Source: Bacteroidales bacterium (GTDB lineage Bacteria > Bacteroidota > Bacteroidia > Bacteroidales > UBA10428). Taken from it: a DNA stretch of 8,479 bases. The stretch lies in contig JAFGOZ010000618.1 in the NCBI GenBank assembly GCA_016926235.1, positions 1-8,479 on the forward strand, in the 5' to 3' direction. Position numbers and translations under genes: made by a program. Shown one piece after another: positions 1-5,976 of this stretch (position 1 is the first letter of the stretch; the number at the start of each line of letters is the position of its first letter). The notes beneath the pieces were generated by a model that saw only the letters and a list, made by a program, of their open reading frames with translations, was not told the origin of the DNA and made no database searches.

Positions 1-173
1 ATACGGTCGTCTCCTTCGATTACCTTGATCTTGTCATTGATAACAGTGCTCTGCATATTTTGGTTTTTGACAACCGAAGATACGTAATTTTCCCGCTGCC
101 CCAGCAGATAAGTTTGAATCCCGGTGCGAAAATAATTAACAAAATATCCTATCGTCAAACAGTAAACGAAGAT
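1..173 (-). pseudogene. Open frame running off the left edge, possibly a decayed or partial gene
   Basis: The minus strand stays open from just after a TGA at 176-174 to the window edge, about 57 codons. It begins with a hydrophobic stretch (IFVYCLTIGYFVNYF) and continues as a polar segment rich in Gln, Asn and Val, which would fit a membrane anchor followed by an extracytoplasmic part. No ATG occurs before position 55, and the only early alternative start is a TTG at 158, with no ribosome binding site visible. The frame lies downstream of the truncated membrane-protein gene on the same strand. It could be the 3' part of a broken gene, a gene with a rare start, or chance. I recognise no family. 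Confidence 0.22.
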
Positions 174-177
174 TCAC

Positions 178-203
178 CCGGCGGTGAAAAAACTTCCCGC
201 CAG
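178..203. repeat. Inverted repeat (hairpin) just past the 207-446 reading frame
   Basis: Arms CCGGCGG (178-184) and CCGCCAG (197-203) pair over 7 positions, including one G-T wobble, around a 12-base A-rich loop. The repeat sits 4 bp beyond the stop of the minus-strand gene remnant at 207-446. No T run follows it on the minus strand. On the plus strand it is followed by a T-rich stretch, but no plus-strand gene ends there. It is GC-rich against its surroundings. A terminator role is possible but weakly supported. Confidence 0.3.
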
Positions 204-206
204 TTC

Positions 207-446
207 TTATTTTCTTCTGAAGTGGCTCATGATAAACAAGATACCGGCAATAAAAAAAGGCAAACTGACTATTGAAATATTGGTTATGGTTTGCCGCAAT
301 GTAAAATGCCTTTGAATATAATTCATATTAAAAACAAGAACACCAAAGGTTACAGCAGCAACCAGGAGAATAATTCCGCCAAGATACTCCCATTTCCAGG
401 TAACTGCAAGTATGGCCAGCAAAACAATTGAAGGCATCAGATGCAT
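207..446 (-). pseudogene. 5'-truncated small integral membrane protein gene
   Basis: The frame encodes 79 residues with hydrophobic segments at about 5-16, 22-40 and 56-73 and a basic C-terminus (HFRRK). The arrangement HLMPS (residues 2-6), WKWE (17-20) and GGI (23-25), with a closing FFIAGILFI helix, recalls small uncharacterised membrane proteins I associate with the DUF7670 type; that is memory, not a search. In that family the HLxPS motif is preceded by more sequence. Here the coding-like reading continues upstream of the first ATG (as DAFL), but meets the TAA of the lipoprotein gene at 480-482 in the same frame, with no usable start in between. The N-terminal helix therefore seems to be lost. 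It lies 33 bp after the lipoprotein gene and could be co-transcribed. It may be translated from the ATG at 446 as a short protein, but a remnant is more likely. Confidence 0.5.
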
Positions 447-479
447 CAGAAAGGCATCGACATTTTTTCCAGGGACTCT

Positions 480-1370
480 TTATTTCCTCCAACGTGGTTT
501 GTATTCATTACTGGTGCTGTTGGAAATATTGACGGCATTACTTCCATCGGCATTTGCTACATTCAGATCATAGGGCACAGTATAAAAGTCAGTAGTGGTA
601 TATACGATTTTCCTGCCATCAGGCGACCAATCCGGATACTCTTCCGCCAGTTCAGCGTGATGCGTAATCTGGGTGATGTTGGATCCGTCTGTGTTCATCG
701 TAAAAATATGTCTTCCGCCAGCACGGTTACTGTGAAAAGCAATCCTGGATCCGTCCGGAGAAAATACGGGAGCAAAATTGCCAAAGCTATCATTCGTTAA
801 ATTATGTCTGATGAAACCATTTGCACTCAAAATACCAATCTTAAAAACCGGGTATGCCTGAAGCGTATATGCAATCTGGGTTCCATCAGGAGAATACCGT
901 GCATAAATATAGTCATTTGTATCAGTAGCAGTCAGAATGGTTTCATTACTTCCGTCAACATCCATGGTGCAAATTCTCAATTTGCCATTTCGCGAAGCTA
1001 TAAACAGTATTTTGTTACCATCGGGTGAAAAAGAGGGATCCATTTCGCCGACTTCAGTGTATGTCAACCGGGCTTGTTCACTTCCGTCAGCATTCATAAT
1101 GTAGATATCAGACTGACTATCTTCTCTATCACTTATAAACAAAATCTTTGAACCATCGGGGGACCATGCAGGCTCCCTGTCATAAACCGAATTGTTAGTT
1201 AACCGAAGAAGCTCACTTCCGTCGGCATTCATCCGGTATATCTCTTCATTACCATCACTGGTGCTTGTAAACAATATCTCACCTGTAAAACCATCATCTG
1301 ATTCGGAACAACACCATAACAATAACAGGCAAATCAGCATCAGGAACATGTTAACATTTATCAGTTTCAT
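480..1370 (-). CDS. PD40/TolB-like beta-propeller lipoprotein
   Basis: This is a 296-residue secreted protein, probably a six-bladed propeller of the WD40-like PD40 type found in the C-terminal half of TolB. The repeat core x-S-P-D-G-x-x-I appears five times, at residues 69-76, 114-121, 159-166, 203-210 and 248-255. Each blade also carries a strand ending in M-N-A-D-G-S or a variant (47-52, 92-97, 136-141, 225-230, 273-277), and the protein ends on a partial sixth motif (KPRWRK). The N-terminus has a basic start, a hydrophobic run (8-19) and Cys20-Cys21 followed by SESDD. This fits a lipoprotein signal with an acidic sorting tail of the Bacteroidota surface type, although the Leu-Trp before the Cys pair is a poor lipobox. 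The TolB N-terminal domain is absent, so it is not TolB itself. Propellers of this kind usually bind proteins or glycans; the ligand cannot be read from the sequence. No Shine-Dalgarno site is seen. Confidence 0.85.
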   Translation of the reverse strand: MKLINVNMFLMLICLLLLWCCSESDDGFTGEILFTSTSDGNEEIYRMNADGSELLRLTNNSVYDREPAWSPDGSKILFISDREDSQSDIYIMNADGSEQARLTYTEVGEMDPSFSPDGNKILFIASRNGKLRICTMDVDGSNETILTATDTNDYIYARYSPDGTQIAYTLQAYPVFKIGILSANGFIRHNLTNDSFGNFAPVFSPDGSRIAFHSNRAGGRHIFTMNTDGSNITQITHHAELAEEYPDWSPDGRKIVYTTTDFYTVPYDLNVANADGSNAVNISNSTSNEYKPRWRK

Positions 1371-1503
1371 TTAATTAGGTTTTTGGTTTTGAATTGAACT
1401 TAAAAATATCACTACAATTTTCCTATGTAACTTACTTCATTTAAAGCTAAAAGTAGAAAATTTATAAATAGCATCCCACCGTCAGGCTTAATTTGTAATA
1501 TAA

Positions 1504-1528
1504 ATGAGCTTGGGCACTCGAAGCTCAT
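1504..1528. repeat. Perfect 8-bp inverted repeat downstream of the comM remnant
   Basis: ATGAGCTT (1504-1511) and AAGCTCAT (1521-1528) are exact reverse complements separated by 9 bases. On the minus strand the hairpin lies about 120 bp past the comM stop and is followed by a T-rich but not T-only stretch (TTATATT). It might serve as a weak terminator for comM. The distance and the poor T run leave this uncertain. Confidence 0.35.
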
Positions 1529-1595
1529 AGCTCGCAGCCATCACTGCCGCTGCTACTGCTTCTATACCCCCACCCACCTCAAAAAACCACACCAC

Positions 1596-1637
1596 ACTTG
1601 TCCCTCGTCACTTGTCACTTGTCACTTGTCACTTGTC
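1596..1637. repeat. Tandem heptamer array (ACTTGTC)
   Basis: There are six 7-base units in a row: ACTTGTC at 1596, a variant CCTCGTC at 1603, then four perfect ACTTGTC copies filling 1610-1637. The period of 7 is not a multiple of 3, and the array ends 10 bp from the comM stop, so it is non-coding. Arrays like this can change copy number by slippage. No spacers are present, so it is not a CRISPR array. Confidence 0.9.
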
Positions 1638-1647
1638 TCTCTTCCCC

Positions 1648-1935
1648 TCACCCCGCCCAATTCTCCCTGTCCAGGCTCCGGTAATTGATGGCTTCTGCCA
1701 GGTGATTCGGCTCGATATTCCTGCTCTCTTCCAAATCGGCAATGGTTCGTGATACTTTCAGAATGCGGTCGTACGCCCGGGCCGAAAGGCCCAGTTTTTC
1801 CATGGCATTCTTGAGCAGCTGGCTTCCTTCGGCACTGATCTGGCAGTGCTCACGCATTAATACAGGCGTCAACTGGGCATTGCAGTGTATGCCTTCATGA
1901 TCGTTATACCCTCCCCATTGCCTAAATGTAAACAT
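1648..1935 (-). pseudogene. comM: C-terminal fragment of ComM (Mg-chelatase-like AAA+ ATPase, YifB family)
   Basis: The 95-residue frame is the extreme C-terminal part of ComM. It contains [10 protein letters not shown] (15-24), [13 protein letters not shown] (48-60), SRTIADLE (62-69) and [13 protein letters not shown] (78-90), all typical of the helical C-terminal domain of this family. Full-length ComM is about 500 residues, so the Lon-protease-like N-terminal domain and the whole ATPase core with Walker A, Walker B and sensor motifs are missing. Family resemblance starts at about residue 5-10. Just upstream the frame becomes AT-rich and reaches a stop within about 15 codons, so the break lies near 1905-1935. 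ComM is a hexameric helicase that extends recombination at branched DNA during natural transformation; this piece cannot do that. The start given is only the first ATG of the remaining frame. The fragment is noticeably richer in G+C than the DNA to its right. Confidence 0.9.
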
Positions 1936-2200
1936 TACATTTTTATTTATAATATATTGTTATTGAATACAGCATAATTTTTAGCCATATGCAATTAAGC
2001 TCGTTAAAAATCTTCGATTAAAAATTGACTTTATGAGTTATTTGGATTAAATTTCAGTTGAGATAATAAGGACTTGAATATGTTAAGAATTTATCTGTAA
2101 TGCAAGATATTCAAAATTTCTGATTTCTAATAATATATGGTTTTTTCTCTTTAAGTCTGATAATGGGTAATAAAAAAATATCTTTTTAAAAACTTAAACA
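1936..2200. other. AT-rich intergenic stretch between the comM break and the first accessory gene
   Basis: The stretch is very AT-rich with stops in all frames and no gene that I can see. It starts exactly where resemblance to ComM ends and must hold the upstream region of the Cys-rich protein gene. A TATCTTTT box at 2179-2186 resembles a -7 element, but no TTTG sits at the required distance, so I do not call a promoter. No transposon end or recognisable attachment site is evident by eye. Confidence 0.55.
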
Positions 2201-2782
2201 ATGTTAGCTATGAATAAAATCTTGATCAACAAACGAATGATAATTGTAATTGGTACTATTATTTGTGTTTTAGCCATCTTTGTCCTTTTAGGAATACTAT
2301 TTTTTAAGAGGTTGCCTGCTCATACTCAAATAATTACTATATCAGATTTTAAGAAGCTTAAATTAAACGAAAATATCACTTTAGATATTAATTCTAGATA
2401 CTTGTTTATAATAAATCAATCTAAAGGTAAAATTGACCTTAAAAGAATCCTGATCCTTACACCGTCTGGTATGCATGAAAATATTTACAAATATTGTCCT
2501 TCTATTTCTCCTGAAAAATTTAACGCAAGTTCTTATATTGAAATTTATGGAATTAATTTTGAAGATACTCCTCCATCAAGTTGCTGTCCAAATTGCAATT
2601 TTGCCGATCCAAAACAAACTTGTTGCTGTTGTGAAGAGTATTTTGATCCTGTTGAGCGAAAACAAGTAAAAACATGTGGAAATTATTTGGAACCAAATTG
2701 TAGTGGGCCCACTATTGAAGATTGTACCTGCCCAGGAGGAGGAGGATGTAGCAATCTTAGAATTCGTAGAGTTTCACATTAA
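2201..2782 (+). CDS. Membrane-anchored cysteine-rich protein of unknown function
   Basis: I recognise no family in this 193-residue protein. Residues 1-13 are basic, and 14-35 form one hydrophobic helix without a signal-peptidase-like end, so the remainder is probably held outside the cytoplasmic membrane. Residues 40-125 look like a small mixed alpha/beta domain with a single Cys (99). Residues 128-183 hold twelve cysteines: CCPNC (128-132), four consecutive Cys (141-144), then 159, 167, 175, 177 and 183, the last after a Gly run (PGGGG). Such spacing would suit disulfides, metal binding or modification of Cys side chains. The stop is 4 bp before the likely start of an Lgt-like membrane enzyme, so the two are probably one operon and may act together. 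Translation could instead begin at the ATG at 2210, which would remove three residues. The gene is AT-rich, unlike the DNA left of 1935. Confidence 0.75.
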   Translation: MLAMNKILINKRMIIVIGTIICVLAIFVLLGILFFKRLPAHTQIITISDFKKLKLNENITLDINSRYLFIINQSKGKIDLKRILILTPSGMHENIYKYCPSISPEKFNASSYIEIYGINFEDTPPSSCCPNCNFADPKQTCCCCEEYFDPVERKQVKTCGNYLEPNCSGPTIEDCTCPGGGGCSNLRIRRVSH

Positions 2783-2786
2783 TAAT

Positions 2787-3566
2787 ATGATACCAATTAT
2801 ACGTATAAATGAAGAGACTTCCTTTTATACTATATTCCTCTTTTATGGACTAGCAGTATTAATATCAGTATGGGTTTTTAGGCGATATTATTTGTCATTT
2901 GTTAATTCTAAGCAATCCTACATCTTCCTGTTGTATTTATTATGTTTAGGCATAGCTACTATATTTGGAGCAATCTCTTTTCACTTCATTTTTTTGAATC
3001 CATTCCCTCTACTTCTATGGGGCAAGATCTCAGGATCAATATTTGGTTCTATCTATGGGAGCCTTTTAGTTATTATTTTTTTAAACCGATTTACAAAATT
3101 AAATTCTCGATCAATATTTGATGCACTTGGCATGGCCATGCTACCAGGTATTGCTGTAGCACGACTTGGTTGTTTTGCAAGTGGATGTTGTCATGGAATT
3201 CCAACAAATGTGCCATGGGCAATCACTTTTAAAAGTGAGTTCTCTAGTGTAAGCCCTTCATTACTTGAAGTTCCGATTCATCCAACGCAGTTGTATGAAT
3301 CATTACTATGTATTATCGGGTTTATTTTCCTTAGAAAAGTTCGATCGATCGATATTTATTTAATGCCTCAAGGGGCAATATTTATTCTTGCTATTAGTTA
3401 TTATGGTTTAGTTCGGTTTATAGTAGAATTTTGGCGTTATAGTATAGAATCTCAACCCTTACTTGGTTTAAAGTGTGCACAAATATTATCAATAATTAAT
3501 GTTTTATTGGCACTTGTCCTCTTATTACATTGGAGAAATTGTAAAGAACTGAATTCTTTTGAATAA
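2787..3566 (+). CDS. Lgt-like (prolipoprotein diacylglyceryl transferase family) membrane protein, Cys-substituted variant
   Basis: This 259-residue polytopic membrane protein has about seven hydrophobic segments. Family landmarks of Lgt, the enzyme that moves diacylglycerol from phosphatidylglycerol to a lipobox Cys, are clear: ARLGCFASGCCHG (125-137) matches the Lgt signature, followed by HPTQLYES (165-172) and GLVRFIVEFWR (207-217). The signature Arg (126) and the Arg/Glu pair at 210 and 214 are kept. Against my recollection of E. coli Lgt (GRIANFINAE), the Asn and Glu are both Cys here (129, 134), and the His of the SFHGG segment is not found. It is therefore more likely a paralogue than the housekeeping enzyme. 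The ATG at 2787 is chosen because it starts 4 bp after the previous stop and puts a membrane helix at the N-terminus; an upstream in-frame ATG at 2676 would overlap the Cys-rich gene by about 100 bp and add a non-membrane extension. It is probably translated with that gene. Confidence 0.8.
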   Translation: MIPIIRINEETSFYTIFLFYGLAVLISVWVFRRYYLSFVNSKQSYIFLLYLLCLGIATIFGAISFHFIFLNPFPLLLWGKISGSIFGSIYGSLLVIIFLNRFTKLNSRSIFDALGMAMLPGIAVARLGCFASGCCHGIPTNVPWAITFKSEFSSVSPSLLEVPIHPTQLYESLLCIIGFIFLRKVRSIDIYLMPQGAIFILAISYYGLVRFIVEFWRYSIESQPLLGLKCAQILSIINVLLALVLLLHWRNCKELNSFE

Positions 3567-3858
3567 GAATAAACTAATCTTGAAAAGAGATATAAACAAA
3601 GGCAATAATTTTATTTTGTTATAATTTCATTTTTGCCTATATTTGAGATTGAGCAACATAAGCCTCAGATAACTTTATTTGGAGCAAGGGATGAGGATCG
3701 TGTCTTATTGGTTTTCAATAAACACGTGATTTGGTGGCGAAGCGGTCGAATTGTCTTAGAGGGTGACCTTGTTGACGTTTTATCGATTTGAAACCCTGAG
3801 AATAAATCAAATGCCCATCCCGAGCTCCTTATTGTAATATAGAAAAGAAATTGATAAA
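3567..3858. other. Intergenic interval between the Lgt-like and 628-residue genes
   Basis: The first 60 bases are AT-rich and without structure that I can see. From about 3660 to 3830 the composition rises towards G+C and a coding-like plus-strand frame appears, described separately as a possible relic. The last 40 bases before 3859 are AT-rich with a purine run (AGAAAAGAAA) that could help translation start. No terminator-type hairpin with a T run is visible, so it remains open whether the 628-residue gene is co-transcribed with the pair upstream. Confidence 0.5.
3633..3791 (+). pseudogene. Possible gene relic in the gap (coding-like frame without ATG)
   Basis: A plus-strand frame is open from 3609 to a TGA at 3789-3791. 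It reads as a plausible protein segment, with alternating hydrophobic and charged residues such as LFGARDEDRVLLVFNK and WWRSGRIVLEGDLVDVL. There is no ATG; a TTG at 3633 is the first usable start. Past the TGA the frame continues for 16 codons before a TAG. G+C is clearly higher than in both flanking genes. I recognise no family. It may be a fragment of a lost gene, or a regulatory stretch that happens to be open. Confidence 0.22.
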
Positions 3859-5745
3859 ATGTCAATTCATGCTAATTTTGCCATAGCGCTTGGCATGCGT
3901 CAATCAGTATTTCAAGATCTTCTTCAAATTTATTATTCAAATAATCTAATTCCTCATCTATTGCAACAATCAATGGGTGGTTTTGCTGTTGACTTCTTTT
4001 GTGACGTTCCAATTATTAGCTTTTCGAAAAACTGTTCCGATTGTTACATTCTTAATTTAAAAGCCTGGGGATTAATGACAGTACCACAAAGCGGTAATAT
4101 GGCGGGACCTGAAACAAGAAATGTATTATTTACTGCGTGTGCTAATGTACCACATCAAATAAGTATACAAAATGGTGAGCTGCTATTTGGAGTTGATTGG
4201 GGCAATATGACAATTGATCCAGAATCTGTTCATTTTGAAGTTTTTAGCGGGGATCCCTTTTCTCAAGATGCACAAGTATGGTTAGATATTTTAAAATTTG
4301 CTATAACTCCAATAGTTGTGCCATTATTTAACTCTATTAACACAATTATTCCATCATTTAAAATTGATGAATTAATCTGGAACATTGTTGATATAAATAA
4401 TAGCACAGTTAAAGCAAGTTCTCTTGATGGAGTATTTGTCATAGGTATTGACACTATTGGTAATATAAATACGACTGGAGATATTAATCAATTGGAAGAT
4501 ATTGCATCAGATAACTCAATTGGCATCTGTATAAACAAATTAGTATGGCTAGGATTCTTAATAGAATCTACGAAGCCCGCAATTAAAAAGGTTTTCAATG
4601 AAAATGGAATAAGCCTTGATAGATATAATATTACAATTCATGAGGGATATATTCATATCTCAGGAAAAGGATCGCAAACAGGGGCATCAGTTACATTTTC
4701 AATGGATGCCTACCCTCGTTGTTCTCCTCCTACATATGGTAGACCTAATGTTAGTGAGTTGTGGCTTGAAGTTGGTAACATAAATGTTGATATCGATCGT
4801 GAGTGGTGGGCTACCGTTCTAGAAGTACTTTCAGGAATAATAACATTTGGTTTTGCCGTTTTTGTTCTTGAGAGTTTGCTTTCTGCAATGCGGTCTCTTG
4901 CTTACGGTAGTATTGCATATTATGGAGGGAGAGCAAGGGCAGAAATTTCAACCGAATATACATTACCAAATATTTCACGTCCAACAATTCGTGTTAAGTT
5001 AACCTCTTTCGAATTTCATCCAGATGGAGTTTTTATGGGAATATTTTTCATGCCTCAATTCAGTACAGGTCATATTTTAAGCAAAACGTATATTAATATA
5101 GAGGAAGTATCTTCAAATATGAGGTATTTTTTGAATGCATGTTTACCATTCAAGGTGCACCCTGATGATCCACAACTTAGGGTGAGTTGGACTGTACGAA
5201 GAGATGATACTAGTGAAATTATTTATAATGTGTATGGTCCTACTCAACAATTCTTATATTGGCCTTTGTCGGGATTAATAATTATGCCAATTATTAATGA
5301 AATAAAGGGATTAAAGATTGAATGCAGAGTTTATAGAGAGCTTGGAGCTACTATTTCTGATTTTCTAAACCTATCTGGTTTCTGTCGTTTCGAAGATCGA
5401 CTTGATCGCTCTCATCCATTTGTATATTGGGGACATTACGTCTTAACTCCATGTGTACGTAAGGAACAGGATGGATCCCATACATACTCTGGAATTAATG
5501 TCAAATATCGTCTATCTCATATACATCGGACTGATTGGCCGAATAGGTGCAAAATGGCTGTAGACTATTCGTTAAAAGTACCTTGGAAGCCTGGATGGCA
5601 CGGTGAGAAAAAAACTTTTATAAAGTACCTTGATCAATTGCCTTTTCCCTTGTCCGAAATATTAAAAAATAGAGAGAAACTATGTGATTATTGCTTTTTT
5701 GGTGGGCCAAATAATAATATTCCTCTTCCGCTTCCAGAAGACTAA
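3859..5745 (+). CDS. Large protein of unknown function, possibly TULIP-like lipid-binding
   Basis: I do not firmly recognise this 628-residue protein. There is no N-terminal signal peptide. Residues 1-290 alternate beta-like segments with two amphipathic parts, around 12-36 (FQDLLQIYYSNNLIPHLL) and 145-180, and repeat a pattern of a strand-rich stretch ending in a short hydrophobic motif (GVFVIGID at 191-198, GYIHISGKG at 263-271). This layout reminds me of bacterial TULIP proteins (P47/OrfX-like, with tubular lipid-binding folds), but the likeness is weak. Residues 316-343 are a strongly hydrophobic segment that could enter a membrane. The rest is again beta-rich, aromatic and Trp-rich, with CDYC near the C-terminus and a Pro-rich tail. 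It follows the Cys-rich/Lgt-like pair after 292 bp on the same strand and converges with the TIR cluster. The ATG at 3859 has only a purine-rich leader (AGAAAAGAAA); M13 is an alternative. Confidence 0.75.
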   Translation: MSIHANFAIALGMRQSVFQDLLQIYYSNNLIPHLLQQSMGGFAVDFFCDVPIISFSKNCSDCYILNLKAWGLMTVPQSGNMAGPETRNVLFTACANVPHQISIQNGELLFGVDWGNMTIDPESVHFEVFSGDPFSQDAQVWLDILKFAITPIVVPLFNSINTIIPSFKIDELIWNIVDINNSTVKASSLDGVFVIGIDTIGNINTTGDINQLEDIASDNSIGICINKLVWLGFLIESTKPAIKKVFNENGISLDRYNITIHEGYIHISGKGSQTGASVTFSMDAYPRCSPPTYGRPNVSELWLEVGNINVDIDREWWATVLEVLSGIITFGFAVFVLESLLSAMRSLAYGSIAYYGGRARAEISTEYTLPNISRPTIRVKLTSFEFHPDGVFMGIFFMPQFSTGHILSKTYINIEEVSSNMRYFLNACLPFKVHPDDPQLRVSWTVRRDDTSEIIYNVYGPTQQFLYWPLSGLIIMPIINEIKGLKIECRVYRELGATISDFLNLSGFCRFEDRLDRSHPFVYWGHYVLTPCVRKEQDGSHTYSGINVKYRLSHIHRTDWPNRCKMAVDYSLKVPWKPGWHGEKKTFIKYLDQLPFPLSEILKNREKLCDYCFFGGPNNNIPLPLPED

Positions 5746-5976
5746 TTCAATATTGAAATATGTTTGTTCTATTGTTATTCCATTGCTATTTTTTTTAATC
5801 AAATTAATACACACAACTATTTGGAATAAATAATTTTAACTATTAATACTCATAATAACCCCTTTCTAATTGTAATATATAGGCAGAAAAGAAAAAAATC
5901 CCTCAAGACATTTTCACTTGAATAACAAGGCAGGCAACTAGGTAAGATTCTGTTCCTCAATAAATATATTTAGTAT
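5746..5976. other. Convergent intergenic region
   Basis: This region separates the ends of the 628-residue gene (plus strand) and the polytopic membrane protein gene (minus strand). Directly after the plus-strand stop lies a perfect 12-bp palindrome, TTCAATATTGAA (5746-5757). It has no loop and only AT-rich neighbours, with a T-rich stretch some 30 bases on. A bidirectional terminator would be expected here, but I cannot point to a convincing GC-rich hairpin. No small gene is apparent. Confidence 0.5.

Larger units (their letters stand above)
1371..1647. other. Non-coding interval with repeats between the lipoprotein gene and the comM remnant
   Basis: I find no convincing gene here. The part nearest 1370 is AT-rich and should hold the promoter of the minus-strand lipoprotein gene, but no clear Bacteroidota -33/-7 pair is visible. 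The part from about 1500 to 1647 is markedly GC-richer. It carries an 8-bp inverted repeat (1504-1528), a C-rich run whose minus strand has several short G tracts (1567-1578), and the heptamer array (1596-1637). Confidence 0.6.

Noticed and set aside
60..275. Plus-strand open frame of 71 codons at the left end
   Set aside because: It overlaps the minus-strand membrane-protein remnant and shows no recognisable protein character.
441..1028. Plus-strand open frames at 441-800 and 804-1028
   Set aside because: They lie antisense within the lipoprotein gene, whose PD40 repeats are unmistakable; the antisense translations have no family features.
1192..1374. Plus-strand open frame of 60 codons
   Set aside because: It is antisense to the 5' end of the lipoprotein gene; its hydrophobic look comes from the complementary signal-peptide codons.
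1596..1637. CRISPR-like array
   Set aside because: The units are 7 bases and directly contiguous with no spacers; it is a simple tandem repeat.
2155..2200. TATCTTTT box as the promoter of the Cys-rich gene
   Set aside because: No TTTG lies 19-21 bases upstream, and in such AT-rich DNA the box alone means little.
2475..2669. Frame +1 shadow inside the Cys-rich gene
   Set aside because: It is Leu/Ile-rich from out-of-frame AT-rich codons and fully nested in a better frame.
2676..2786. Upstream ATG extension of the Lgt-like gene
   Set aside because: It would overlap the Cys-rich gene by about 100 bp, and its residues are an out-of-frame reading of the Cys-rich tail; the ATG at 2787 fits the membrane topology.
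3665..3865. Minus-strand open frame of 66 codons
   Set aside because: It has no family character, overlaps the start of the 628-residue gene, and the opposite strand is more coding-like.
4263..4454. Minus-strand open frame of 63 codons
   Set aside because: It lies antisense inside the 628-residue gene with no supporting features.
5746..5757. TTCAATATTGAA palindrome as a terminator
   Set aside because: It has no loop and no G+C in the stem beyond one pair, and the T-rich stretch is too far away; it is probably a chance AT palindrome.
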